The notes under the pieces were generated by a model. That model made no database searches, was not told the origin of the DNA, and saw only the letters and a program-made list of their open reading frames with translations. A stretch of DNA of 64,000 bases from Spongilla lacustris (lineage: Eukaryota; Porifera; Demospongiae; Spongillida; Spongillidae), in assembly GCA_949361645.1 (NCBI GenBank), contig OX442416.1, positions 12,397,350 through 12,461,349 on the forward strand. Direction: 5' to 3'. Each line of letters opens with the position of its first letter. The first letter of the stretch is position 1. The position numbers and the translations under genes were made by a program. Positions 22,660-34,816 of this stretch are shown here, piece after piece.

Positions 22660-22950
22660 AGCAGGGTTGCCGAAGGCCAGCCCGGCCTGTCAGGCCGACC
22701 TTTCAGGCCAGTCCTTCCGGCCGGCCTTTCATGCAGGCCAGACGCCGGCCTGAAAGGCCGGGACACACCCTTTAGATGCACATGATTATATACGTGCATT
22801 GTGCAGAAGTGAGACGTAACTAAATTAAAATCTCATACATTGTGCTTTAGCACTAGTGCATTAGGCATGCCCCCAAGGCTGCCAAAGGCCAGCCCACCTG
22901 ATAGGCCAGAGGCCATGCCACACCGCGCCCCCTCATTCTACCGATACGTG
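22660..22950. repeat. GC-rich GGCCGGCCT dispersed repeat
   Basis: At 22662-22765 the sequence repeats AGGCCGGCCTTTCAGGCC on both strands, with a weaker copy at 22875-22925 (GGCTGCCAAAGGCCAGCCC). It is unclassified and not coding. Confidence 0.5.
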
Positions 22951-23043
22951 CATGCATGCAGTATACATGACTACCTTATTTGAAAATGTACAAACAAAGC
23001 TCTCTTCTTGTTCAGAATTCAACTATTAAAGTAACTTAAAGGT

Positions 23044-23421
23044 TCAACAGTACAAGATAGCAACATGCATGCACGCACTGTATAGCAGTATGTGTATTAT
23101 AGTTGTTAAGCATCTGGTGCGGCAATTAACCAATGCAATTAATACTTGATAAGTAGTGGTATCTTGAAGGAAGGAGATGCATGCAACAAATTCACTGAAG
23201 GTTATACTGTTAGCAAGAGCATGCGCTAAGAAGAGTTTCACTGATGGCTTCGTCATGCTCAACTTTTGTGCGAGAGATGGGATTTGTGATGTGAGATACA
23301 GCTCGAGCTGCGATTTCTTGGCTGTTAAAATGGTCGTTTCTACTTTAGCACTGAGACTTCTGCATTTTTCATTTGATTCTTGTGAAGCCGCGCGTTCACT
23401 AGTACACATACTATAATACAA
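23044..23421 (-). CDS. hypothetical ORF, uncertain
   Basis: A 125-codon minus-strand frame. Residues 7-75 (ERAASQESNEKCRSLSAKVE and onward through SLAQKLSMTKPSVKLFLAHA) look like an ordinary charged helical protein; the rest resembles random sequence. It lies upstream of CAP copy 1 on the same strand. No family was recognised. It could be an exon fragment or chance. Confidence 0.2.
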   Translation of the reverse strand: MYYSMCTSERAASQESNEKCRSLSAKVETTILTAKKSQLELYLTSQIPSLAQKLSMTKPSVKLFLAHALANSITFSEFVACISFLQDTTTYQVLIALVNCRTRCLTTIIHILLYSACMHVAILYC

Positions 23422-24711
23422 AGTGGCTGTGAAATATACTGCACCTCAGCTGATGATTAAGTGACTTTAATGTGCGGCTGAACTGAAATGGAGAGGGGTG
23501 CCAGCAAACACAATGATGTACACATTAGTACATGCATTATAATATGGGACAATGTTTGATGCATAGGGGGGGGGGGGGGGGGGGGGAGCGAGCAATTGTT
23601 GTTGGAGGGGGACATTAGATATGTGCATAGCCTAGCTGCATGCAGAGGACATATAGCCTCTCATGATCACCCTAGCATGTATTAGCTGTGGCCAATACTG
23701 AGAGGCATTATGGGGGTTGATCCCCTAAAGTAGCCTAATATCAAGTGATTTAAACAAGTAGTGCGTGCATGCATGGTGTTTGCATGTATTTTTATTTATA
23801 ACCCCTGTGCATGCATGGACACTTACATGTATGATATACATGAATGGAATAGAATAGCATTACATTCACAACACTGCAGATATATACAACACTAGTCACA
23901 GGTATCATAACGTTCACTGCATGGGAAATGTGGGCATGGCTAGCGCTAACACCAGGGAGTGATCTCATAGGTCATGCATCCTATATATTGCCTACATTCA
24001 TCCCCTGACCATCCTTTCACACATTAGTACATGTGAGGTGATCTCAAAGGTCATGCACCCTATATTGCCCCCATCCTTTCACACATTACCACTATATGGG
24101 ACAATGTGTGATGGTTGGGGGACTGTGGCGGGGGGGGGGGGGGGGGGGGGCGGGGGGGCTTACAATAGCTTGGAGACCAACATTTAAAATGGAGAGGACA
24201 TACATGTACAACCTCCCAAGCATGTATTAACTGTGGCCACTGCAGATCGAGAGGCGGGTTGATCCCCAAAAAGGACCTGATACCATGCAAGTGTTGTACA
24301 AGTGCATAGTACTGCTGGTGTGCGGATTTTGCATATATTTCTATTCATAACCCCGGCCTGTGTATGGTCACGTGGTCTATGGAATGCAGATCGACATCTG
24401 CTCATTCCCCGAAATATATGGTGGCCCAGAAATATTGGAATTTCATTACTGCACTGAAATGTGCCTTTCCTATAATACAGGGTCTTCAGGAAAGAATGCA
24501 ATGGTTTTGAATGAACATAATTTTTAATTATTTCAATTGTCACGGAAATTTTGGTCCGCCGAAAATTTTGGTCCCATGCAGGAACAAAATTTTCAGGTAA
24601 ATTCGGTCCGCCGAGACCTAATTTTCTGAAAATTTATACTCGGGTCTGAAAATTCTAGCCTTTGCTAGCACCTGCGTTTGCTCCACACGTGTCCAATCAA
24701 GGTGTTATAGG

Positions 24712-26545
24712 ATGAACGGATCTTCGGATGTTGAGGGGGATCTGGTTGGAGAAGTTTACGAGTATCTTGTCAGTGGCAAATATTGCAATGGAGCGTCAAG
24801 GAAAAGATAAGGGAGAAAGCTCTGAATTTTTCCGTGTCGGATAAAGGAGAGCTATTCTATAGGCAAAAAAGGAAGGGCAAGGCAAGTTACCAAGTACCTT
24901 TTGCAGCGGTCCGTCGCGTATAGACATCAAACAAAACGTTATGCATGCATGCATGTACATCGATATCTATACAGCTATATGTGAACTCACTAACTAATCA
25001 GTTATGATGCGCTTACATTAATTCATATACACATGCGTATTACTTTTTTCTATACGTAGAAGTTTTACTTCGATACATTCAGAGTGCCAAAGAGCAACGG
25101 AAAATTGCACTTTCCTATCACATTGACCCCACATCTGGCCACATGCATGGGGAAAAGTAGAACTCTTTTCAGAATTAAAGTGCGCTTTATGTGGCATGGA
25201 ATATGGTTAACACAGTGCCAAAGAGTAGTTTTTCAGCTATGTATAATGCGTGTATACTGCTTGTATACACGCGTTTTATGTGATTCTTAACATGCTGCTT
25301 ACACCTGACATCCGATCGGGTGTAATTTTGGTGGATAGCACTATGTACACACCTGCGTATGATGCGAGGATAACAAGAGAAAACGCGCATATAACGAGTG
25401 TATAACAAGCCTTTTTTTGGTACAGCCTATACTCAACCAGTATAACTCCGTATAATGCTTGAGCACAGTTTTTAATGCATGCCTTCCGGCATATTGTCCC
25501 ATAGCCATTATTAATATTGCAAGTTATCTTCAATCTTGTGTGATAATTATAAAAATAAATACAGTATACAGATGAAATCAGGTATAACAGATGAAAGTTC
25601 TCGGTCTTTTCCAGCTCAGTCGAAGTGCCTGCATGAGCATTGCCAAATGTGTCTTCTTTCCCCCCCCCCCCCCCCCCCCCCCCCCCTTTTTTTTTTCTTT
25701 CTGTGCTCCTCTTTGTGCACGCGTGGCTTCTCGCTTCCTGCATGTTTGCCTTTGCCTCTTGTGCTGTTCGAATATGCTCCCCGGCCAGAGATGCCAGATG
25801 AGAGAATAGATATTAACGAAGCTGCCTACAACTAAATCTTGCCCTACCATGTTGATTTGCTGTTTTGTCCGTCCTCTTTAATTTGCTGAGAGCGGATTGT
25901 GAATGCTGCTGCATGGGGCAGGTTGTTTAACTTTACTCTGTAAGCGACTTACCGTTTACTGTTTAAACCTTCTGCAGCATGTGATATAGCAGGCCGTTTT
26001 GAGTGAAATCCACCAAAAAATTTTTGCTGTGTATATTCACACCTGTAAGGCTGTATGCGTACACTCGTTTTCCGCTTAATGTTATACAATCGTTGTGTAT
26101 GACAAGCATATGCAGAATGTAAACTCACGTTATACACGATGTGTATCGTGCGTTATACAGCTATTGTGTATAACAAGAGTACCAGAGTGGATACGCTCGT
26201 TATGCATTTGAAGTATACACCGCGTATCCTCCACTACAGTAAAACACGTGTACACCGGGTGAATACACCCTGTGGATAATTTTGATTTGGCACTGTGTAA
26301 AGATGTCAATAATCTGGTTGGTTTTTATCCTCATCCGGTTTATGCATATGTAACATAATGTTCACTTTAAACATCAAAGTGTGATGTGTGTCAGCAGATG
26401 AATTGCAAGCTAACAACTGGAGTACGGCAACTACATCCAATATCAGTCAAAGCTCCTTGGTACATGAACGGCATAGACTTTATTGGCCCTGTAAGCCCTG
26501 AAGCTGAGGATGGCAGCAATTACATCTTTATTTTTGTGAGGATAG
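24712..26545 (+). pseudogene. intron-containing integrase gene, broken
   Basis: Reading blocks in order: MNGSSDVEGDLVGEVYEYLV; after a one-base frame change, KIREKALNFSVSDKGELFYR up to a GTATAG donor (24917); after an acceptor at 25082, SAKEQRKIALSYHIDPTSGH with the paired His residues of an HHCC zinc finger; MWHGIW; then, beyond the nested insertion, LKDVNNLV; and, after a second intron, CDVCQQMNCKLTTGV and WYMNGIDFIGP, the start of the catalytic core with its first Asp. The core then ends and the rest is lost. This is the zinc-finger and core layout of retroviral-type and GINGER-type integrases. A stop after GEK, the frame change and the insertion make it non-functional. Confidence 0.65.
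25211..26297. mobile_element. 1,087-bp nested TIR element with TAA target duplication
   Basis: The ends CACAGTGCCAAA (25211) and TTTGGCACTGTG (26297) are inverted, and TAA is duplicated at 25208-25210 and 26298-26300. Removing the element and one TAA restores the host integrase reading (WHGIW then LKDVNNLV), so the insertion is precise. A 3-bp TAA duplication fits PIF/Harbinger-like elements. The interior has no transposase and is built from degenerate TGTATAAC / GTTATACA words plus a C26/T10 tract at 25661-25695. Confidence 0.8.
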
Positions 26546-28253
26546 AAATCTTCATTATACTGATTGATCATAAAAAATCGTATGGGATTGGGGACCAAAA
26601 TTTCCAGTGGGGACCATTGTTTTGGATAAAAATGGTCTGGGGGGACCAAAATAAAAAATTGGTCCTCAGGACCAAAATTTCTGAGACCAAAATTCCAGTG
26701 ACAGGATTATCAATCTAGATCAAATTATGAACACACAATAACCATGATTAGGTAAATACCAAACACATCATTAAGATTCAATTATCTTTTACAGTTCAAA
26801 TACCTTGCAATTAATTAATTTGACACAGAAATGTACGATAACTTTTAATCAATTACAAGATTTATAATCTAAAGAATAGCCATGAAAAAAAGTATGAAAT
26901 TTATTCGCGTTTTACTTGTTCATATTCAAAACAACAAATCAAACTTGAATATGCTAAAGGCACTACAATTGTAATTAACTTTGAGTTATAGTAACTCACC
27001 ATTACATGATCTAATACACAATCAAATTTTTTTTTACTTCATTTAATCATGGAGTAATTAGTGATGGTTATTAAAATTAGTTACCCCATAACAGCTACAA
27101 TCTTAATAACTTTAAAGCAAATTACGGTTTTAAATGTTTAACTCACTATTGAACTCAGTAACTGGAAATCAGTGCTGTTCCACTGCATACTCAGATTGTG
27201 CGCTACTTATTAGTAGTTATTAAAATCAATTATCTCTAACCGTAATCTTGAATAATGTTGAAAATAGAGGGCTTTGAATATTTTGATTTATGAGGCTATT
27301 GATACAATTACTTAACCGCTTAAATATTTGGATTGTTAGTATTTGCCTAACTTCTGCAACATAGATTAAAGAAATCAAGCAGTTAATTAATTTCAATCCT
27401 AAGTTATAGTGATGTAAAAGTGTTGCGTTCTTTCATGGAGACCCTGTATACCATTTCCAGTATAAATCTGCACGGCCATGCACTTAGAACTTTGGAGTTA
27501 GGATGGTGAGCAAGCTGACCGCCAAAACATTATACCCACACGAGCTCCTGTATGCAAAGTAGACCACACCCACAGGCCGGGCTCTAGCTCGATGTCAGCT
27601 GGGGTTGGTTAACCCCACACACTCGTGGAGAGTTCACATCCAACAACAGGGCACTTTTTGGTCTGCTCAGGTTATTGTAACCATACCAACTCAAGCTGGC
27701 CAGCATATAGTACACTGCAACTATTGGCCGGGCTACATGTAGCTGTTTTTGTCGGCTATGATTGGTTAGCCCCACACACAATAGTACAACATACATGCAT
27801 GCCTGCAGGGCTCTCTTTGTCAGCTTAGGATGCTTAACTCCATGCATATACACTCTTTCAAAGCAAACCACACCACTCACACACTCTAGCATGTTATACA
27901 CTAGCTCTACAGGGCTCTGCTTAATCGGCTTTAGCCTACACACTCCTACATAGTCATAAAGGGCTCAAATGCATGTAGTTTATCATGGAAATATCGCAAT
28001 ATGGTATCCCTGATCATATATATGTATATTGCAATCGCCATATAGAGGTGTGGAATAAAAACGGGGCTGCGTGCTATGTGGTGTTCACCATGCATAAATT
28101 GATTGATCAAGTTGACACCTTAAAAATCACTTCTGTCTCAATCAATATACCGCCAGCTTCAGCATGTTTCAACGGTACAACAGATATCAGTCAAAACAGT
28201 CAAATCAGTAAGTTTATTCATGCTAGAATTGTAATGTAACATGTTTAGCCCAG

Positions 28254-30385
28254 TCACTTGGTGACGAGTAAGATACTGAAGGTGATGATGACAAAATGTA
28301 GGGCTTGATGTGTCACCTGCTGCACACTTGCACTTGTGGATGGATTGGATGAATTGCTGGCACCACTAGCACTAGTGGATGGATTGGACGAACTGCTGGC
28401 ACGACTTGTACTTGTGGATGGAGTACTAGTGGTAATTTGTGTTGAATTCATTGCTGCAAAGTCACAGTGGGAAGAAAGAATCGAATTTATACATGCATGT
28501 ATGATCAGCCGGCAATTCATCAAGACGAACCTACAGTTGAGTTATATCAGGATTTATGTAACAGTTGTACTACCCCATGTAGCTATGCAAGATGGATATG
28601 AGTAAAGGATCGATCAATAAACATTTAAATTGTAAGGCAATTAACATGTTGTTGTGCATTACGTAACTGTTACGCCATGACGTATATAAAACTGAAACAG
28701 CTAAAGCGAGCCGGCGCTGTTTTTTAAAAAGCTTGGATACCCAGTTACTAATTACTAGTTTTGTAAAAAGGGCCGGGCCCGACGTCTTCTAACTGGCAAT
28801 GGGAAGTCAGTCCTTCTAGAGCTGTTGTGACTTACCATGGCTAATCGTGGAAACGTGCGTGGAGTTCGATCCCATGCATCCTACCAATGTACTTAAGCTT
28901 ACTTTTATGTAGTTCTACGAAAGCAGCGCGCGCGATTATAAGTTGCATGGCTAATTGATCTTCGGTTATTTTGGAAACCACTGTTTCACCTCACAAACTT
29001 ATTCATAAAAGGAGCTGCTACTGCTGCTTAATTAATTCCATTTAAAGAACTGAGGCTTACATCCAACGACAATACTGTCAATAGAAGTAAGATTTGCTCA
29101 CGCACACGAGTCACGAGCATGCATATCAAACCAGTTGCGATCATAAACCATGCATGCACTTCGCTATTAGGGATAGTACCTCGGCGTGTTGTTGCAATCA
29201 ACTTCGCTAATGCTTGCGCCGTCGTATGCATGTAAATTCTATTAAAATACATGCATGCGTGAAAAATTTGAATCCACTGCACTGCGAAAACGCTAATTTT
29301 TAGCGGGCTTAGAAACGAAAAGTGTGAACGCTTTTATACATGCACGTCTGGGTACGAAACCAGTTGTGCATAGCATTTAATATATAAAGTATCGTGAATC
29401 AAATACATGAAGCCAAATAATTTAGGTGTAGGTGGCATCAGTATTACACTCTATACTATTAATTTATAGGCTCAGTTCCATAAGCATCACTGATATAACC
29501 ATTGTTGAAAAAAAACCTCCATATATAGGTATACATCATGCACATCATACCACATCACTGTTGTATGGTATAATGAATCAACTTACAGCAGAGTGAATTA
29601 TAGCATTTCGTCCACATTGCAGGACACATGGAACAAGAAGTACCCTTCGTATAGGGTGCCTGTCCAACGTAATTTCCTCTGTCATACAGCAAAGGATGCA
29701 TGTGTCATTCACGTGTGCTGCATTACAGCATGCACGCCACTAACCCTGGTGCGTAGTCGCAAACAATAATAGTTCCAGGGCCGAATCCAGCTACTGATTG
29801 GCAGTAGCTACTGCCGCATCCGACTAGGTAACTTTGAGCCCATACAATCTGGCCATGGGCCGGGGGCACATGCAAACATGTAATGATTAATTTGTGCATA
29901 CTTCATAATAATGTCAGATACCTGTGTGTAATGGCCACACTGGCCACTGCCGCAGACACCAGTTGCGAAATTATAGTTGGATTTCTCGGCATACCAATTC
30001 TGTATAGCGCTGGCAATAAGACCAGCCGACTCGCCGGCCGAGGTCACGTATAGGTTCTCCCCGACGTAGGATGCGACAGTGTTTGGGGCAGCCGCCGCCG
30101 TGTATTGCGATGAGCGATAGGCGTTGTGACCGAAGACACACTGCCCGGCGTACGCCTGGGCAACGCCTGCGAGGACTGGATCCCATGCCTTTTATCCAAT
30201 ACATTATAGGACAGGGTAATTCAAATAATAAATAATAACTGTACCATTTGCAACATATTGGACGCTCCCTCCATGGACCGATCCTGGTTGTGAGTATCGA
30301 CGGCCAGCTGCTTGTCGGCAGTCGAAAGGGTCGCTTGTGATGAACATACAAGCGCTAAGAAAATCGCTAGTACGATGGGAAGCAT
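28254..30385 (-). CDS. CAP/SCP-domain protein, copy 2, with Ser/Thr stalk and probable GPI signal
   Basis: Exons: 30245-30385, 29922-30188, 29745-29848, 29587-29678 and 28254-28453. All introns are GT-AG, and intron 4 is 1.13 kb. The product is 267 aa: a signal peptide (MLPIVLAIFLALVCSSQA), then the CAP domain with FGHN, GENLYV, CGHYTQ, VWAQSYLVGCG and CDYAPGGNYVGQ, then Cys-rich CSMCPAMWTKCYNSLC. The last exon adds a Ser/Thr/Asn-rich stalk with duplicated SSNPSTSASGASN-like units and ends in a hydrophobic tail (ALHFVIITFSILLVTK) typical of GPI-anchor signals or a short membrane segment. Exons 1-4 are almost identical to copy 1, so the duplication is recent. A surface-anchored, possibly mucin-like CAP protein is the likely product. 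Confidence 0.88.
28454..29586 (-). other. intron 4 of CAP copy 2
   Basis: A long intron relative to the 131-bp intron 4 of copy 1. The part 29000-29490 resembles 21340-21600, which in copy 1 lies beyond the exon-5 remnant rather than before it, so the two loci are rearranged relative to each other. No exon was recognised inside. Confidence 0.5.
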
Positions 30386-30443
30386 GCTTGCACCGATCGC
30401 GATCTAATATAGCTACTCGCTTTAATTTGAACTGACGCGTAGG

Positions 30444-30453
30444 CATATATATT
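30444..30453 (-). promoter_or_regulatory. putative TATA box of CAP gene copy 2
   Basis: TAATATATATG precedes the start codon by about 60 bp on the minus strand, and the conserved AGTTCAAATTAAAGCGAGTAG-like block lies between. This is parallel to copy 1. Confidence 0.4.
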
Positions 30454-31826
30454 AGTATAACCCAAATTAAGTTGCAGGAAATATTTGTGGTGAGGTGATT
30501 AATACCTAACATCTATCCCAATACACTGTTTTATTGTACATGCATATGTACGACAATAGGCGTCTATCATAGTCTCAGTTTCAAAGTTTTATTTGACAAG
30601 CATAATGAACTGTGGTATTCACTGGCCGTGTAGTTATAACAATAGATCACATGCAAGTAGTTGTACCCAGCTGCAGAACAGACAGGCCAATGCAAGTTAT
30701 GGCCATAGGAGCTACGGACCTACACCAATTGAAAGCCTTATTTAAAAAAGTCCAATTTATGCCCATTGAAGCTGACAAGCTGGGTCTGGGTACGAACCTA
30801 ATGCCATCGTCGAGGCAATATAATTGATATTTAACCGTGAATTGGTATTTTTTTTTAATGTTTATGCTATAATAACAATAAATTAAAGTTACAGCACAAA
30901 GTTCAATACATATATAACTACACTACATCTAATACATGATACATCTTTGATACATCTTGATACATCTTTGATTCGGCGAGCCAAATCACGTAGTATTGCA
31001 GAGGCATCTGGGCCAAAGCCAAAGACACCTGATGCATGTCTCGATAGCAATGGGACAGAATACATGTAGTTTTTTTCGAGCTATGAATTTGATGTTTATT
31101 TTAATTTTATAGACATGAAAAGATACAAAATTTTAACAACACTGGAAACAACCTCAATACAAGTACACATATATTAAAATACTAAATTGTCCTTGGTGAG
31201 TAAACATCGATCTACGTGTACCATATGCATGGCAATGGCTCGTGTATATATTTGTACTTCAGTCAGGGGTTCACATACGCCATTTGTGGCGGCTCATGAT
31301 GATCCCAGCGGAACTTCATAAGGCTGATAAGCGTTGAAGAATTTGATGATACGTAGGTAAATCTGTAACTTAAGGGTAAAAACTTTTATATGAAGAATCC
31401 TAGGCCCGCGCCAAAAGATGAACCAAAGCCTCTTGTAATTTTATAGTATCACCTGGTTGGTTACAGTAGAAAAATATCGCTTGGGAAATGGGATTATCAA
31501 CTGCTGGCCATGGACTTGAGTTGAAAACACATTAGTAAAGTACAATCAATGCCCCCTGTAACTTTTCTAAATCCTTACTAATAAATAAATATTTTTACTG
31601 CATTGATGTGAAGGTTGATTGACATATACTGTGCATTAATTTTTTCATGTAATCATCTAACCATTTACATCACTCCCCAGTGTGATATGTAAGTTTGACG
31701 TCTTTAAGTGCATCCAATTGCCAAAGTCTATTAATCTAAATATACAGTTGAGGTAAGTTACATGTACATGTACCTTACATACTAATTATTGATCACGTGC
31801 TAGAATTAGTTAAAATTGACAAAAAA
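30454..31826. other. intergenic region between CAP copy 2 and RIC1
   Basis: No coding block was recognised. It is AT-rich with scattered ACATGTACATG words. A CACGTG E-box lies at 31794-31799, about 30 bp before the RIC1 start codon. The two genes are divergent, so this 1.4 kb presumably holds both promoters. No clear TATA box was found for RIC1. Confidence 0.4.
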
Positions 31827-34783
31827 ATGTTTTTTCCAATAGGATGGCCGAAGGTGCTTCATTCAGCAGGTGCCACGTGTGGTGGGCCCATCAAGGTCCT
31901 TCGTCACCGCACCAGGGACCTGGTCATTGAGCTGAGAACCAGCTCCGTGGCGATATGGCACGCGAGGGTGAGTAAACCACAATGGCTTGCATTTCTCCAA
32001 CTGGAGTGCATCATGGCGTGGGGTCCCCAAACACTAGTCTATGGCGCCCTTTCTCGTTTCCTATTGGCAGCTCAACGTCCTGCTTGTGTCGTACAGTCGC
32101 TCGCAACAGTCGCTGGATATGCACGGTGCCAATACCAACGTAGCCATGAAGCCAGACGGCGCTGTACTTTTGATATCAGTATGTTCATGTACATGCGTGA
32201 AAGCTGGCAGCTATGTTATTAGTGCATATGCGTGTGTGTGTATGTGTGTGTGTGCATGTGTGCGTGTGCATGTGTCTGTGTGTGCGTGTTTGCATGTGTG
32301 TGTGCATGTGTGTGTGTGCATGTGTGTGTGTGCATGTGTGTGTGTGCATGTGTGTGTGTATGTGTGTGTGTGTGTGCATGTGTGTGCATGTGTGTGTGTG
32401 CATGTGTGTGTGTGCATGTGTGTGTGTGCATGTGTGTGTACACGTGTGAGTGCATATGTGTGCATGTGCGTGCGTGCATGTGTGCATGTGTTGCTTATAC
32501 ACATGTATGCTTGTGTTTGTATAAATGCATATTTGGTGGAACATGCAGGTGTGCTCATGTGTGCAAGTCATACACGTATGTACATGTATGTGTGTATGCA
32601 TGTGTGCTTGTATGCATGTGTGCATGTGCATGTGTGCATGTGTATGCGTACATGTGATTGTGTGCGCATATTTGTGCGTATTATGTACATGTACATGTAC
32701 ATGTACATGTATGTTTGCACATTTTTTTGGATGTGCGTATGTGTGATAAAAAATTTAAAATGTCCCCATCACTAAGACTGCAAAGGGCTTCCTGTTGATT
32801 CTGAAAGTGAATTATGAAAAGCCAAGGTCCACAACAGATCAGTTATATGCCACCAAGGAACATGGAATGTGAGATATGTACATGTACAAGTATATTAGTG
32901 TGTGTTGTGTGTGTTATTTGTATATCCATGGTGTACATGTGTGTGTGTATAGTCTCGGTTCCCAGACCCACTAATTGGAAATTAGGTTTGGCACTCCTGG
33001 TAGAGTGGAAGTCTTGCGTGCTTAAGTACATGTACCCCTTCCTTGGAGTTGTCAAAAAGGGTGTGGCTTAGTACATGTATTAGTTTAGTTACATGTTGTA
33101 ACCAATGAATGCTTTGCTGTTATCCATGCGTTATCACCAAATGAAGCGCGATAATCCTCTAGATAATCGAATTCCCATTCCTGTAAAAAAGTTGAAGCAA
33201 TCAGCGATCTTTAGCTATTCAGGCTCGTAGCCAGGGGGGATCGGGTGGGGGGGTTTGATCCCCCTCCCCCTCCCCCCCCCCCCCCCCCCTGTTTGATGTA
33301 TGAGTTCCATCCCCTCTAGTAATCGTACAAAAAAAGGGTATCAAGCAGCACCCGTATCATATATACATGTACATGTACATGGTATTTGGTCAATTGTGAG
33401 GGGATCCACCCTCCCCGCTTTTGCATTAATATTCATAAGATCCCCCCACCCCCCCCCCCCCCCCCCCCCCCACCGCATTCCACCCCTGCCTTGGAGATGT
33501 CCTCATTCCTTATAATGTAGTGTCTAGTGTGTGTACAGTATGTGGATCAAGTTATACTGCATCTGTGTACTCACTGGGCAACCACCTCATGTGTACATGT
33601 ATGTACATGTACATGTATACGTGTACTGTAGCATATGTTTTTACGATTACTGTGTGCTCTGCCAGCATGGTACCTGGCACCTATGATGTGGAGGTCGCCG
33701 GTGAGGGCACATGTCCCGATGTCATCACCCTCAAGCTGGCCAACGAGTCCTACATCGCCAGTGATGTGAACAGGTGAGCTTGGCAACCCCACATATACAC
33801 GTGAACATATACATGTACATACATGCCTGTACATGTATATATGTACATGTACATGTACAGTGTACATGTGTATATAGTATTGTTGGGGTTAAAGGAAAAA
33901 CAATGGGGAAAAGGGACCTTATAGTGATGGACATGTTCTGGTGGTAATTCTTTTTTTTTTTCCTACCTTTTTCCCCTCGGCTTGGCAGTTTGCTTTGTGT
34001 AGGGAACCAGCTGGTAGTGTGCACGCAGGGAGGATGTCTGCACAGGATTGGTTGGGACGGGAGAATCGAGAAGTCTTCTGTGTTCAACCTGTTTGACGTG
34101 CCGATTGCTAACGACATGTTGCCCGAATCAAGAGGTACATGTAAAGTACAGCAGGGTACTGTTGTGTACTGTATGCATGTACATGTTGTATGTAAACGCA
34201 AGAGGAAGTGTGGCCATGTTGGATTATACACATATTTAAAATCGTTCTATAATCACGACAGTGCTTGCGCCCCTTTGTACATGTACTTGTGTACATGTAC
34301 ATGTGCATCCCCATGCATGTACACTGTACATGTATGGGGATGGATTTAGTTCTCCTGAACTAAATTGTTTACATGTAACTTCACAAAATAACTATATTAC
34401 ATGTATTATGCATGTGTGTGGGTATGTGCCGTGTACATTATGTACATGTACATGTATTCTAAAAGGGTCCTTCATGTGTACATGTACATTATACACGCTA
34501 AACTTCATACATGTACATGTATTTGCAATAGTACAAGTTGCACGGCCATACATGTGATTTGGGCTGATGTCTGCCCGTTATTTTGACCACTGTTTGTGTA
34601 CTACATGTATGTAGACATGTACATGTAGATAAAGTGAATTTCATACATGTACATGTATTTTTAATGTTTGTTTGTGCTTGTACACATTTTATATTTAGGA
34701 CAGTACATGTATATGTACATGTAACAATAGCAGACATGTACATGTATGTACATGTACTGTAACATGGCACATGTACCATTTGT

Positions 34784-34816
<33 letters not shown>

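Larger units (their letters stand above)
24478..27446. mobile_element. TA-flanked TIR element carrying an integrase gene
   Basis: Terminal inverted repeats start CAGGGTCTTCAGGAAAGAAT at 24478 and are mirrored at the right end (CAGGGTCTCCATGAAAGAAC read from 27446), about 20 matches in 25. TA flanks both ends (24476-24477, 27447-27448). The paralogous locus near 7730 keeps an uninterrupted TTTCTAATATACCACTTCCAG where this copy has the element, so it is a true empty site. Inside are an integrase-like gene (24712-26545), a nested second element (25211-26297) and AT-rich filler with GGACCAAAATT words near both ends. Confidence 0.75.
23421..28260. repeat. segmental duplicate B (paralogous to 6041-8915)
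   Basis: The two alignable arms, 23421-24475 and 27449-28260, match copy A in order. They are separated by a 2.97 kb TIR element that copy A lacks. The right arm runs into the last exon of CAP copy 2. Poly-G tracts at 23570-23586 and 24131-24157 mark variable sites. Confidence 0.65.

Noticed and set aside
25276..25850. ORFs crossing the C26/T10 tract
   Set aside because: Low-complexity translation inside the nested non-autonomous element.
31797..31826. Upstream GTG-started extension of RIC1 exon 1
   Set aside because: A GTG start is unlikely in an animal gene, and the ATG at 31827 gives the conserved RIC1 amino terminus.
32185..32775. Long Cys/Val or His/Thr-rich ORFs on both strands
   Set aside because: They arise from the GT/CATG array of RIC1 intron 2.
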